38,390 nt of DNA from CAZQRW01 sp964596115 (lineage in GTDB: Bacteria; Hydrothermota; UBA3072; B12-G15): assembly GCA_964596115.1 (NCBI GenBank), contig CAZQRW010000011.1, positions 1 through 38,390 on the forward strand, written 5' to 3'. Within the stretch, counting starts at the first letter, position 1. Every line of letters starts with the position of its first letter. The notes under the pieces are model-generated. The model was not told the DNA's origin. It did not search any database and saw nothing but the letters and a program-made list of their open reading frames with translations. The translations under genes and the position numbers were made by a program. This document shows positions 25,043 to 34,200 of the stretch, in pieces.

Positions 25043-26290
25043 ATGATTTTATTTATTCTTATAAGTCAAATAGTACTTTTAGGGAATTTTAAGGGGATAA
25101 TAGGGCCTATATCTGCTAGATACTTTATAAATCTTATTGAGAGAGGGGAAAGAGAAAATGCTGAAGCCGTTGTTATAACGATGGATACACCTGGTGGTTT
25201 TGACCAGGCGATGAGGGACATTGTTAAGGCAGAGCTAAATGCAAATGTGCCCATTGTTATATATATCTATCCATCGGGTTCGAGAGACGCATCAGCTGGA
25301 GTATTTATTACCCTTGCATCTAACATCGCTGCTATGTCTCCAGGTACAAATATTGGAGCCGCACACCCAGTTGCTATTGGTATGGGTGGAGAGAAAATGG
25401 ACGAAGAAATGAAGAAGAAAATGACTAATGATGCAGCAGCATATATAAAAGCGATCGCAGAGAAAAGAAAAAGAAATATAAAATGGGCAGAAGAGGCAGT
25501 AAGAAAATCTGTATCCATAACAGAAAAGGAAGCCCTTAACTTGAATGTAATAGATCTTATTGCCAACAATGTATCCGAACTTTTGAATAAAATAGATGGC
25601 TGGAGAGTAGATCTACCGAAAGGGAAAAAAGTAATTAGAACGAAAAATGCGGAGGTAAAAAAGGTGCCGATGTCTTTCAGGGAATTGTTGCTTTCAAAGA
25701 TAGCAAATCCTAATATCGCGTATATCTTGTTAATTCTTGGGTTTTATGGGCTCCTTTTTGAAATTACTCATCCTGGCGCTATTGCACCTGGCGTATTTGG
25801 GGCAATTTCTCTTGTCCTTGCATTTTTTGCCTTTCAAACCTTGCCAATAAATTATGCAGGACTTGCTTTAATTATTCTGGGAATAATAATGTTCATTCTT
25901 GAAGTAATGACACCTACTTATGGACCATTAACTATAGGAGGTATAATTTCGATGACAATTGGATCAATGATGTTAATAAATACAAGTGCGCCATATCTAA
26001 AAATATCGATTCCTCTAATTATCGCCGCAGTAGGAACAACTGCTGCGTTTTTTATATTCGCCCTTGGTATGGCAATCAAGGTTATGAGAAGGAGACCAAC
26101 AACAGGAGATAAGGGAATGATTGGACAGGAAGGCATTGCAAAAACCGATATAGATAATAGAAAAGGGAAGGTTTTTCTGAGGGGAGAGTACTGGAATGCC
26201 TTTTCCGATGAACCTATTAAAAAAGGAGAGGAAATCGAGGTTCTTGAGGTAAAAGGCTTAAAATTAAAAGTCAAAAAAAAGGAGGAGTAA
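25043..26290 (+). CDS. NfeD-family membrane-bound ClpP-class serine protease
   Basis: Long-form NfeD (nodulation efficiency-like) proteins pair a ClpP-like serine protease with a multi-helix membrane region and an OB-fold tail. The 415-residue protein has a short N-terminal hydrophobic segment, the oxyanion region MDTPGG at 47-52, catalytic Ser84 (RDASAG), and the probable general-base Lys126 (KMTND), matching the Ser-Lys dyad of archaeal PH1510. Helices span about 225-350, and the C-terminal OB domain includes GKVFLRGEYWNAFSDEPI and VEVLEVKGLKLKVKK-like strands. In archaea the partner substrate is stomatin; here a slipin starts at the last base of the stop codon. The message is predicted leaderless. 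Confidence 0.94.
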   Translation: MILFILISQIVLLGNFKGIIGPISARYFINLIERGERENAEAVVITMDTPGGFDQAMRDIVKAELNANVPIVIYIYPSGSRDASAGVFITLASNIAAMSPGTNIGAAHPVAIGMGGEKMDEEMKKKMTNDAAAYIKAIAEKRKRNIKWAEEAVRKSVSITEKEALNLNVIDLIANNVSELLNKIDGWRVDLPKGKKVIRTKNAEVKKVPMSFRELLLSKIANPNIAYILLILGFYGLLFEITHPGAIAPGVFGAISLVLAFFAFQTLPINYAGLALIILGIIMFILEVMTPTYGPLTIGGIISMTIGSMMLINTSAPYLKISIPLIIAAVGTTAAFFIFALGMAIKVMRRRPTTGDKGMIGQEGIAKTDIDNRKGKVFLRGEYWNAFSDEPIKKGEEIEVLEVKGLKLKVKKKEE

Positions 26291-27057
26291 TGATTGCAGT
26301 ATGGATTGTCGTAATTATTATTGTTCTCATCATTCTTGCAAATGCAATAAAAATTTTACAGGAGTATGAGAGAGGGGTTATTTTCAGGTTGGGAAGATTT
26401 CTAAATGTGAAAGGACCAGGTTTAATACTGCTAATACCGATTGTAGATAGACTGGTAAGAGTTACATTGAGGATTGTTGCCTTTGATGTTCCTCCACAGG
26501 ATGTTATTACCAAAGATAATGTCTCTGTCAAAGTAAATGCAGTGGTTTATTTTAGGGTTATGGAACCACAAAAAGCAATTATTGAGGTGCAGGATTATTT
26601 TTATGCTACCTCGCAAATTGCACAGACAACTCTCAGGAGCGTCCTTGGAGAAACTGAGCTTGATGAACTTTTGTCTTCAAGGGAAAAGTTAAATTTAAAA
26701 CTTCAGAAGATTATTGATGAGCAGACTGACCCCTGGGGGATAAAGGTTTCCACTGTGGAGATAAAGCATGTTGATCTTCCACAGGATATGCAGAGGGCTA
26801 TGGCGAGACAGGCAGAAGCGGAGAGAGATAGAAGGGCAAAGGTCATCAATGCAATGGGTGAGTATCAAGCAGCTGAGAAATTGGCTGAGGCTGCAAAGGT
26901 TATGTCAGTTTCTCCTATTACAATACAATTAAGATACCTCCAGACTCTGTCTGAGATTGCATCAGAGAATAATTCCACAACCCTGTTTCCTATCCCAATT
27001 GACCTGTTTAAGCCTTTCTTAGAGGGATTTACAAAAATTAAGGGTAAAACAGAATAG
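26290..27057 (+). CDS. Slipin / stomatin-like SPFH protein
   Basis: A 255-residue membrane-surface scaffold protein. The N-terminal helix (AVWIVVIIIVLIILANAIKIL) is followed by the SPFH domain: YERGVIFRLGRF, GPGLILLIPIVDRLVRVTLRI, then PPQDVITKDNVSVKVNAVVYF and an E/A/R-rich helical tail (MARQAEAERDRRAKVI). The ATG shares its A with the nfeD stop (TAATG), and AAGGAGGAG precedes it. Stomatin-NfeD pairs are a known conserved module of membrane quality control. The last residues (GFTKIKGKTE) lack the hydrophobic tail of many homologues. Confidence 0.95.
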   Translation: MIAVWIVVIIIVLIILANAIKILQEYERGVIFRLGRFLNVKGPGLILLIPIVDRLVRVTLRIVAFDVPPQDVITKDNVSVKVNAVVYFRVMEPQKAIIEVQDYFYATSQIAQTTLRSVLGETELDELLSSREKLNLKLQKIIDEQTDPWGIKVSTVEIKHVDLPQDMQRAMARQAEAERDRRAKVINAMGEYQAAEKLAEAAKVMSVSPITIQLRYLQTLSEIASENNSTTLFPIPIDLFKPFLEGFTKIKGKTE

Positions 27058-28197
27058 TTGAGGATAGGCTGGATTACTTATTATTTCCCCCCTCTTGGTG
27101 GAGGGGGGATTCAAAGGAACTTCAACGTCCCTGAATATTTAGTAAGACGGGGGCATAAGGTTACAGTTTATGCACCTGTCCCATTTACCAATTTATCGGG
27201 TGAGTTTAGTTTTAATGGCAAAGTCAAGAGATTTCTTCCGCTTGATATCTTCCATCTTGGCAGAGGTAAAATAATTACTGCTGGTGGTAGAAGGGACTAT
27301 TTTTCTTTTCCGGATAACAAGGTAAGTTCGATTCCTCCTTTGATAAAAAACATTAAGGACGAAGATATATACATAATTTCTGCTCCTCCTTTTTCACTAT
27401 TTTTGTTGGGCATTTATTTAAATAGAAAAGGAAAAAAATGGATTGCAGATATGAGAGATCCATATACAGATTTTGATCTTGGTAGATATATATTTCCATT
27501 TTCAGATGAGATTGCATTAGAGTATGAACATAAATTTTTAGTGTCTGCAAATGCCATTGTTGTTACAACAAAGACACTGAAAGATAGACTACTTAAGAAG
27601 CATAAAATCGATAGAATATTTGTGATACCTGATGGTTATGAAGAGAGTGATTTCCAGAATTTAAAGGTTACAAAAAAAGATAAATTTAGAATTTCGTATA
27701 TGGGAACATTTAATAGGGCCCACAGAACCGATGACATTGTAGAGGCATTACAGAAAATTTGTAATTCACCCCTCAGGGATTCATTTGAATTTTTTCATAT
27801 CGGAAGTGCCACCGACGAAGAGAAGGATAAATTAAAGAATCTCTGCTTTTATCAGTCTCCTGGATATCTTAAAAGGAAGGATGCAATTAAATTACTTTAT
27901 GACTCGGATTTACTTATTCTCACCAGTGTACCTTCCCCTTACATTATTCCAGGTAAAACGTATGAATACCTGAGAACTGGCATTCCAATCCTTGTTATTT
28001 CAAGTAAAGGAGAGTTAAGAAGAATTATTAAAAATGGCATATTTTGTGATAATGGCGATGTTGATTGTATCCACAAGGCTATTTTAGATGCCTACAAGGA
28101 AAAAAGAGTAAGGAAGGTATCAAACTTTGTATACGAATACAGCTGGGAGAATATCGCCGCTAAATATGAGGATATTTTATGGTCAGTTTTGTCATAG
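27058..28197 (+). CDS. Glycosyltransferase, GT4-like (GT-B fold)
   Basis: A 379-residue soluble or peripheral sugar transferase. It starts at TTG 27058, immediately after the slipin stop, reading MRIGWITYYFPPLGGGGIQRNF, the usual N-terminal donor/acceptor loop of GT4 enzymes. Middle motifs are IADMRDPYTDF and the domain-2 strand FRISYMGTFNRAHRTDDIVEAL; the C-terminal half includes a short KTYEYLRTGIPILVIS with the conserved acidic/YEY donor-binding region, then a last helix SWENIAAKYEDIL. Sugar and acceptor are unknown; neighbours suggest cell-surface polysaccharide. It overlaps the next glycosyltransferase by 19 bases. Confidence 0.9.
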   Translation: MRIGWITYYFPPLGGGGIQRNFNVPEYLVRRGHKVTVYAPVPFTNLSGEFSFNGKVKRFLPLDIFHLGRGKIITAGGRRDYFSFPDNKVSSIPPLIKNIKDEDIYIISAPPFSLFLLGIYLNRKGKKWIADMRDPYTDFDLGRYIFPFSDEIALEYEHKFLVSANAIVVTTKTLKDRLLKKHKIDRIFVIPDGYEESDFQNLKVTKKDKFRISYMGTFNRAHRTDDIVEALQKICNSPLRDSFEFFHIGSATDEEKDKLKNLCFYQSPGYLKRKDAIKLLYDSDLLILTSVPSPYIIPGKTYEYLRTGIPILVISSKGELRRIIKNGIFCDNGDVDCIHKAILDAYKEKRVRKVSNFVYEYSWENIAAKYEDILWSVLS

Positions 28198-29009
28198 TTA
28201 ATTATAATGGTGAGGAGTATTTAGGGGATTGCATCAATAGTATTTTAAAGCAGAACATTGAGAAAGAGATAATTGTAGTGGATAACAATTCTACTGATAA
28301 TTCTTTCGATATTGTAAAAAAATTTCCAGTTAGATTGATTCAATTAACGGAAAATAAGGGGTATGCTTCTGCAGTTAATAAAGGGGTTGTGATAGCGAAG
28401 GGAGATATTGTTTTTTTATTGAACCCAACCTCTATTCTTAAAGATGACATTTCACCAATTATCAGCGCTGTTGCATTGGAAGAGGCAGCTGTAGTTCCTA
28501 AACTTGTTGACTATCAAGGCAAATTAATACATTCTGTAAGAAATATTCCTACTAATTTAGATTTTTTTCTACTTTTTTCGGGTTTGTCTTTTATTTTTAA
28601 AAAATCATCAATGTTAAATAGTTGGAAATACATTGATTTTGATTATACAAAAGAACAATATGCACCTCAACCTATGTCCTGTGCATTAATTTTAAGAAAA
28701 AAATTGTTTGAAGATGTAGGTCTCTTTGATACCAATTTTTTCTTGTATTTTTCTGATGTAGATTTCGCCAGAAGGTTAAGGGATAAACATATAAAAATAC
28801 GCTATATACCTTCTGTTGAGGTAGTACATTACACAGGAAAATTGGCAAAGAAACTCGGAGAAAAAAGAATAAGGCACCTTCATAGAGATGTTGTTCAATA
28901 TCTCAAAAAATATCACAGAGCACTTTTAATGTTTATTGGTGTCTTTATTATTTTAGCGGGGGAGATAAGGGTTATTTGGGAAAGGATAAAAAGGAAATTC
29001 AGGATTTAG
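28179..29009 (+). CDS. Glycosyltransferase family 2 (WbbL-like)
   Basis: A 276-residue GT-A enzyme. It begins MVSFVIVNYNGEEYLGDCINSIL with the GT2 nucleotide-binding strand and IIVVDNNSTDNS next. It shows ENKGYASAVNKGV typical of rhamnosyltransferase-like GT2 proteins, and FLYFSDVDFARRLRDKHIKIRYIP near 190 (the ED/DVD metal-base region). A C-terminal hydrophobic segment (LLMFIGVFIILAGEI) may attach it to the membrane. It likely acts with the preceding GT4 in surface glycan assembly. Confidence 0.9.
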   Translation: MVSFVIVNYNGEEYLGDCINSILKQNIEKEIIVVDNNSTDNSFDIVKKFPVRLIQLTENKGYASAVNKGVVIAKGDIVFLLNPTSILKDDISPIISAVALEEAAVVPKLVDYQGKLIHSVRNIPTNLDFFLLFSGLSFIFKKSSMLNSWKYIDFDYTKEQYAPQPMSCALILRKKLFEDVGLFDTNFFLYFSDVDFARRLRDKHIKIRYIPSVEVVHYTGKLAKKLGEKRIRHLHRDVVQYLKKYHRALLMFIGVFIILAGEIRVIWERIKRKFRI

Positions 29010-29014
29010 GGAGG
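29008..29014 (+). promoter_or_regulatory. Shine-Dalgarno AGGGAGG before an ATC start
   Basis: AGGGAGG ends five bases before the ATC at 29020, the ideal distance for a start codon. No ATG, GTG or TTG exists in that frame between the stop at 28987 and 29095. Confidence 0.7.
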
Positions 29015-29019
29015 ATAAT

Positions 29020-30204
29020 ATCAAGGTATTAACGATTGAAAAACTGGTTTATGGAGGTAAAGGAATAGCTAGAGAAAATAATAAAGTTCATTTTGTGCCC
29101 TTTTCTGCTCCAGGAGATGTTGTAAAGGTTGAGTGTAAGGGTAAGAATGACTATGAATTATGCAAAATAGTAAAGATCCTTGAACCATCTCCAGACAGGG
29201 TTGAACCCAAATGCCCCCACTTTGGATTATGTGGAGGATGCACATTTCAACATATCAAAAGGGAAAAAGAGCTACTCTATAAACTCAGTATCGTTAAGGA
29301 AACAATAAATAGGATAGGAAAATTTAATATTGATATTGATGGAATTATTACTGATAAAGATTCACACTATAGAAATAAAGTGGAGTATTCTTTTTTTAGA
29401 AGAAAACCATCTTTTTATAGTGTCGATAATAAACCTTTTGCTATAAAAGAATGTATTATTGAGGATTCTCTGATTGAATCGGTGAGGAAAAAGATATCAG
29501 ATATGGGTGGGGTAAAGAAACTTATTTTGAGGAGGGATGCAAGGTCCAAAGTATTTGGAATAATAAAGGGGGTAAGGAAACAGAGAGACAATGTCGAGAA
29601 GTTGAAAAGAGCGGGGGTAGATGTTATTATTGCACCTGGAAACAAGTGGACTGGAGAGGACTTTCTTGAATATGAAGTTGGGGATTTAAAACTTATTGTT
29701 TCCCCATTTTCTTTTTTTCAAGTTAATACTGGAATGATTGAGAAAATGGCTGTAGTTGTTTCGGACTTTATCCAACCTGAAAAACAGGATATAATACTTG
29801 ATGCCTTTTCTGGGGTTGGGACATTTGGCCTTTTTCTGGCAAGATATGTTAAAAAAACAATACTGGTTGAGTCAAATGAATATGCATTTAAGGATTCCAT
29901 TTATAATAAGAAAAGAAATTTCATAGAGAATGTAAATTCAATCCTTTCCCCCGTAGAGAAATTTCGTGATTATAGGTATATTAACAAAGTAATAATAGAT
30001 CCTCCTCGAGAAGGTATTGGAAGAGCATTTATGGAAATGATTGATAACTCAAACATTGAAAAAATGGTATATATATCCTGCAACCCTGCTACACTTTCCA
30101 GAGATATGTCATTTTTAAAGAGGTTGAGACCAAAGAGAATAATGCTCTTTGACCTCTTTCCGATGACATACCATATAGAAACAGTTGTATTGCTTACGCC
30201 TTAA
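29020..30204 (+). CDS. 23S rRNA/tRNA (uracil-5-)-methyltransferase, RlmD/TrmA family
   Basis: SAM-dependent m5U methyltransferase. Reading from ATC 29020 the protein begins (M)KVLTIEKLVYGGKGIAR, a complete TRAM domain; the first ordinary start (GTG 29095) would delete 25 residues of it. Next are iron-sulfur ligands in CPHFGLCGGC and a later Cys in KECIIED, then the methyltransferase domain with DAFSGVGTFG, DPPREGIG and the catalytic Cys in SCNPATLSRDM. Length is about 394 residues from ATC. RlmD, RlmC and TrmA cannot be told apart by eye; the iron-sulfur motif favours RlmD/RlmC type. An AUC start is rare; a sequencing error (ATG to ATC) is the alternative. Confidence 0.88.
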   Translation: MKVLTIEKLVYGGKGIARENNKVHFVPFSAPGDVVKVECKGKNDYELCKIVKILEPSPDRVEPKCPHFGLCGGCTFQHIKREKELLYKLSIVKETINRIGKFNIDIDGIITDKDSHYRNKVEYSFFRRKPSFYSVDNKPFAIKECIIEDSLIESVRKKISDMGGVKKLILRRDARSKVFGIIKGVRKQRDNVEKLKRAGVDVIIAPGNKWTGEDFLEYEVGDLKLIVSPFSFFQVNTGMIEKMAVVVSDFIQPEKQDIILDAFSGVGTFGLFLARYVKKTILVESNEYAFKDSIYNKKRNFIENVNSILSPVEKFRDYRYINKVIIDPPREGIGRAFMEMIDNSNIEKMVYISCNPATLSRDMSFLKRLRPKRIMLFDLFPMTYHIETVVLLTP

Positions 30205-30229
30205 CGGAACAAAACAACCTTTTTAGATA

Positions 30230-30400
30230 TTAATCTATTTTGTGTTTATGTCTTATGTAGTAAACTCCGAATGGAAGATTATTCCTGTTGAAGACATAAT
30301 TTCCAGCTTTTAGTACTTTACTGTCCTTTACAAGTGATTTTCCTGTAATATCAAATATAGAAAAATATATAAGGCAAGACACTATCAATTCTCATTGAAT
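30230..30400 (-). pseudogene. Remnant of a type IX-like C-terminal sorting domain
   Basis: On the - strand an intact 43-codon stretch ends at the TAA at 30230-30232 and reads SIFDITGKSLVKDSKVL then AGNYVFNRNNLPFGVYYIRH. This is the pattern of FCB-group secretion sorting domains, IYDVTGKLV followed by LPSGVYFIRL. Upstream, in another frame, MRIDSVLPYIF resembles the preceding sorting-domain strand, so a frameshift has broken the gene. Nothing recognisable remains further upstream; about 36 sense codons (30450-30560, containing NRQFIPLKLKEFAT) run open in one frame but match nothing I know. Confidence 0.6.
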
Positions 30401-30597
30401 TTGCTATATCTGGCCTTCAATTAATGCTTTCATTTTGATTGCATCATGTTGCAAACTCTTTGAGTTTGAGGGGGATAAATTGTCTGTTGTAAGTGTTGTC
30501 TTGGTTATCAAGAGAGGCATCTCTACGAATTGGACACATTTTCATCAGGGCAAGTCTAAAATAAAAAAGAAATAACATAACTGCTTTCTTTCATTTT

Positions 30598-30671
30598 CGC
30601 GCCTGGAGGGATTCGAACCCCCAACCAACGGATTCGTAGTCCGTTGCTCTATCCAGTTGAGCCACAGGCGC
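30598..30671 (-). tRNA. tRNA-Arg (anticodon ACG)
   Basis: Reading the - strand, the acceptor arms GCGCCTG and CAGGCGC pair perfectly. The D stem is GCTC/GAGC, the anticodon stem ACGGA/TCCGT has loop CTACGAA (anticodon ACG, decoding CGN Arg after A34 to inosine editing), and the T arm is GGGGG-TTCGAAT-CCCTC. The discriminator base is G. CCA is not encoded. A TadA editing enzyme would be needed but is not in the window. Confidence 0.96.
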
Positions 30672-30688
30672 ATTTATTTTGATATATA

Positions 30689-30717
30689 ATTATATTAATG
30701 TAAATTACTAATGTCAA
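30689..30717 (-). promoter_or_regulatory. Consensus promoter of tRNA-Arg
   Basis: TTGACA (30712-30717), 17 bases and TATAAT (30689-30694) on the - strand, ending 17 bases before the tRNA 5' end. It is an exact match to the housekeeping-sigma consensus with the optimal spacer. Confidence 0.85.
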
Positions 30718-30825
30718 TATTATTTTCGACTTTTTTAATCCTTTTTTGGATGTCATTATAAGAAATATCATTGCGAACTATTCTTCTTGCCCGTAGTGCT
30801 GTGTAGTTGCTATGCCCTGTTTTCC

Positions 30826-30853
30826 TTTTACCTTGCTTTTCTTTCTATTTCTC
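30826..30853 (-). repeat. Single stray 28-bp repeat unit, inverted
   Basis: The reverse complement of 30826-30853 begins GAGAAATAGAAAGA and continues with the AGCAAGGTA core, differing at only a few positions from units of the terminal arrays. It lies between tRNA-Arg and the end of tamB, in the opposite orientation to both arrays. Confidence 0.7.
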
Positions 30854-30873
30854 ATCTACACTGTCTTTACCCT

Positions 30874-33800
30874 TTACCTTCTTATAACAAATTCAAATCC
30901 ACCCCAAAGACTCCCCTTTTCATCTCTTTCAAACAGGACGTTTCCCTTCTTCGTAATGTATTTTAACTGAAATTGGTCAGGAAATTCAGAGAGAATATCG
31001 TGTGTATAACTTCCATATACATTTTTTGTGAAATATTTACCTACAGTAATTTGGGTTGATTTTTTCTCCCCAAACAAATTTGCATTGAGATCAAGCGCAT
31101 CAATCCCGAGGGAAGATTGTATTCTATTCAGCAGTTGGGTTCTTAAAAAGAAGGAAGCCGCCTTTGAGGGTATTGTTTTACTCATTCTCTGGAATGATGC
31201 AAGTTCCGACCAGGTCATATCAAGATTTAAAAGGGGTATTATCTCCTGAAGTGTCATTGGAGGAAGAGGTGGCTCTGTGTAAAGGTCAAAATTTAGCTCT
31301 CCCAGTGTTCCTGAAACAAGTAGCACAACAGGCCCTTTTATTTCTTCGGTTTTTCTATCATCGGTCTTCCTATATGTGAGTTCTGATTTTGACTTCAAGT
31401 TTATATTTGGGATGACAGGTCCGTAAAATTCAAAATTACCTTCTTCAACCTTGAATGGCTTGTCAAAGTAATAAAAATATCCATTTAATACATTCATTTT
31501 ACCCTCTATCTCAATATGTTGTCTCTTTTTAAATCTTACCTTTCCTCCAAGTTCTATGTCTACAAGTTCATTTCTTACCCAAACATTCTTAGGCATATTA
31601 ATTGTTATATCGATATCAAGTGGCAGATTTCTTGGTTTGCCAGTTTTCTTTTGTTTCTGAAATGGTATCTTTGCAATTACCTTATGTATATCGATATTAC
31701 CTTTTAATTGTGGGTTTTCTATATTTCCTGAAAGATTTATTATACCTGATAGGAGTGCCTCTGTATTTTTTATGTTTTTAATATGGAATCTATCGATTTT
31801 TGTTTTGATGTTTAATAGTTCAGGTTTAAATCCATGGAGTTTGAGCCTTCCATTCATAGCAATGGTTTTTTCTTTATTTTTTATATCTATTTTGACCCTA
31901 CTCTTTTTTATGCTCACAGTTCCATTAAAATTCTCCATCCTTATATCAGCCTGAGGGATTCCAAAGGAAACACGCGAAAAATTAACATTACCGTTTAAAA
32001 GGGGATTATTCATTGTTCCATTCCCGGAGATATCCATTGTAACACTCCCTCTGTAGATATTTATCTGCGATGTTAAAAATCCAAATAATTTCCCAAAATT
32101 TTCAAGATTTAGCGAAAGATCAAGATTAAAAGGTTTGTTCATAGGAATTTTTTCTTTCCCCTTAAAATCAAATGGGATATTGCCTATAATGGAAGATTTT
32201 TTGCTATTTTGAATAAGATTTATTCCATATATATTGAGATAGTTATCTTTTATATCCATAAGTATCGATATTGAGTCAAATGATACCTCATCAAATTGAA
32301 AATTATTTATAAGGCCATAGGCACCTATTACAGGAGATTCTTTGGTTCCTTTCAGGTTTACATACATATCCATATTTCCCTTTAAAATGTGTTTTAACTC
32401 AGAATACATCCCTATCTTCCTCAAATCTGTTGAGGAGATATTTATCATCGCATCCATTTGTTCACCAAGAGTGCCTTTAGATATTATCTGAAAGCCGGGA
32501 CCTAAAATAGATAAATCCTTAATTTCAACAAATCTCCCATTTTTAACAATAATTATAGGGTTTCTGTTGGTAATATTTCCTTTTCCCTGTTGTCTAACGA
32601 GTAATGTATCCAGTCGGATATTTATTTCTTTTTCTTTTTTTATTTTGCCCTTTAAAAATAAAAATTTCTTTTTTAAAAGTGCTGAAATATCGTAATATAT
32701 CAGGTTTTTTTCCAGATATGTATTCAGAATAAAGCTATCAACCTGTGTTTTACCAATATAGATATTGTTTCCTGACATATTGATATTTCCATTTTGTGGG
32801 TTAGAAAGGTTTATAGTAATCCTGGTTTTTTTACCTTTGAATTCCTTATATTCAAGTTTATCGACAAAGACATTTCCCTTTATGGAAGGCGAATTTAGCT
32901 TACCCTTTGCGTTAATTTTCATACTCAATGTGCCATTTATTTTTCCGAATGGGAGAAATGAGTTGAACTTTTTAATATCTGTGCTATCAACATTCAAGGC
33001 TATTTTTATTGACTCCGGGGTGTAAAATCCAGACGAATTTATAGATATTCCTTGTCCTTTTATAGAAAGATTCTGAAGAATAATATTCTTGTATTTTTTT
33101 GTAAGTTGGATAAATAGGTCCGTAATTACCACATCTTCAGCCGTTGATCTCTTCAGTTTTAGTGTATAATTTCCGTTGCCAATTTTATCTGTATGTATTA
33201 GCATTGAACCATTTATATTACTTTTAATACCGGTGTAATCAAATATATCAAGATTTTTTATATCAATCTTTCCGGTTATTCTCCTATTTACATTCCCTGT
33301 AAATAAGCCCTTAACTTTATCACCAGCAGCAATCGATGCATTAATGGAATTATTATTATATAAAAATGACAGGTTTACGTTTTCAAGCCTATAATTTTTG
33401 AAGAATGGGTTTGTAATATATATATTGCCATCAAGGGTAGGGTTTGTCCTTTTCCCGAAGATTTTCATATTCAGGTTTAAATTCCCAGAAATCTTTTCAG
33501 TAATATAACCGCGGTAATTTCCGATATGGATATTTTTCATTATAACATCCAGATTCAGGGAATCGGATATAAGACCAGCAAGATAAGCTTCACCCTCTTT
33601 CAATTGTGCCTTCATATTAGATATAATTATGCCTTCTTCTACAAGAGAAACATCACCACTTATATTTTTTATTAAATTATCTCCGTTGACATTGATTTGG
33701 AATTTTTTTATGGAAGTCTTGATACCCTCGGGGATTTTTGTGATTTTCAGTTCCATTGCTGTTTTTATAGAATAATCCCTAATTTTAATGTTTGAATTTT

Positions 33801-34200
33801 TTATTCTCAGTTTTTTTATCTGTAGAAGCAGGACATTTGATTTCCCCTTAGACTTTGGCATTAGTTGCTGTATTTCTTTTGCGTAAGTTATAGTTAATCC
33901 TGAAATATATACCGATTTAATTTTAAGATTTTTTAGTTCAAATGGATTAAAGGTTACATCTATTCTACTTATACCTATTAATTTTTTATTATTTTTTACA
34001 ATTCCAAAATTATAAATTCCTGCACTTAAAGGTGTTATGCGAATTCTCTTTAATAAAATTTTTGCATTCAGCGAATCCTCCAGTCTGGAGACAATGGTTT
34101 TTTTGACTAATGGGGTGTTTATTGCGATAGTTGTGATGACAAAGATGGATGTTATGAAAATTAACAAGCATACAAAAATTCTCTTGAGTATCTTTTTCAT
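30874..34200 (-). CDS. TamB-like AsmA-type translocation/assembly protein
   Basis: A 1108-residue inner-membrane-anchored periplasmic protein. An N-terminal helix (RIFVCLLIFITSIFVITTIAI, residues about 8-28) is followed by a very long run of short beta strands with repeated G-x-I/L-N-G-N-(V/I) turns (such as LDGNIYITNP, LKGNIDIHKV, LNGNVNFSRV), expected to form the lipid-carrying groove. The C-terminal DUF490/TamB domain contains NLDMTWSELASFQRM, LLNRIQSSLGIDALDLN, ITVGKYFTKNVYGSYTHDI and ends GGFEFVIRR. It overlaps the upstream Omp85 gene as ATGA, matching the TamA-TamB pairing for outer-membrane assembly and phospholipid transport. Confidence 0.9.
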   Translation of the reverse strand: MKKILKRIFVCLLIFITSIFVITTIAINTPLVKKTIVSRLEDSLNAKILLKRIRITPLSAGIYNFGIVKNNKKLIGISRIDVTFNPFELKNLKIKSVYISGLTITYAKEIQQLMPKSKGKSNVLLLQIKKLRIKNSNIKIRDYSIKTAMELKITKIPEGIKTSIKKFQINVNGDNLIKNISGDVSLVEEGIIISNMKAQLKEGEAYLAGLISDSLNLDVIMKNIHIGNYRGYITEKISGNLNLNMKIFGKRTNPTLDGNIYITNPFFKNYRLENVNLSFLYNNNSINASIAAGDKVKGLFTGNVNRRITGKIDIKNLDIFDYTGIKSNINGSMLIHTDKIGNGNYTLKLKRSTAEDVVITDLFIQLTKKYKNIILQNLSIKGQGISINSSGFYTPESIKIALNVDSTDIKKFNSFLPFGKINGTLSMKINAKGKLNSPSIKGNVFVDKLEYKEFKGKKTRITINLSNPQNGNINMSGNNIYIGKTQVDSFILNTYLEKNLIYYDISALLKKKFLFLKGKIKKEKEINIRLDTLLVRQQGKGNITNRNPIIIVKNGRFVEIKDLSILGPGFQIISKGTLGEQMDAMINISSTDLRKIGMYSELKHILKGNMDMYVNLKGTKESPVIGAYGLINNFQFDEVSFDSISILMDIKDNYLNIYGINLIQNSKKSSIIGNIPFDFKGKEKIPMNKPFNLDLSLNLENFGKLFGFLTSQINIYRGSVTMDISGNGTMNNPLLNGNVNFSRVSFGIPQADIRMENFNGTVSIKKSRVKIDIKNKEKTIAMNGRLKLHGFKPELLNIKTKIDRFHIKNIKNTEALLSGIINLSGNIENPQLKGNIDIHKVIAKIPFQKQKKTGKPRNLPLDIDITINMPKNVWVRNELVDIELGGKVRFKKRQHIEIEGKMNVLNGYFYYFDKPFKVEEGNFEFYGPVIPNINLKSKSELTYRKTDDRKTEEIKGPVVLLVSGTLGELNFDLYTEPPLPPMTLQEIIPLLNLDMTWSELASFQRMSKTIPSKAASFFLRTQLLNRIQSSLGIDALDLNANLFGEKKSTQITVGKYFTKNVYGSYTHDILSEFPDQFQLKYITKKGNVLFERDEKGSLWGGFEFVIRR

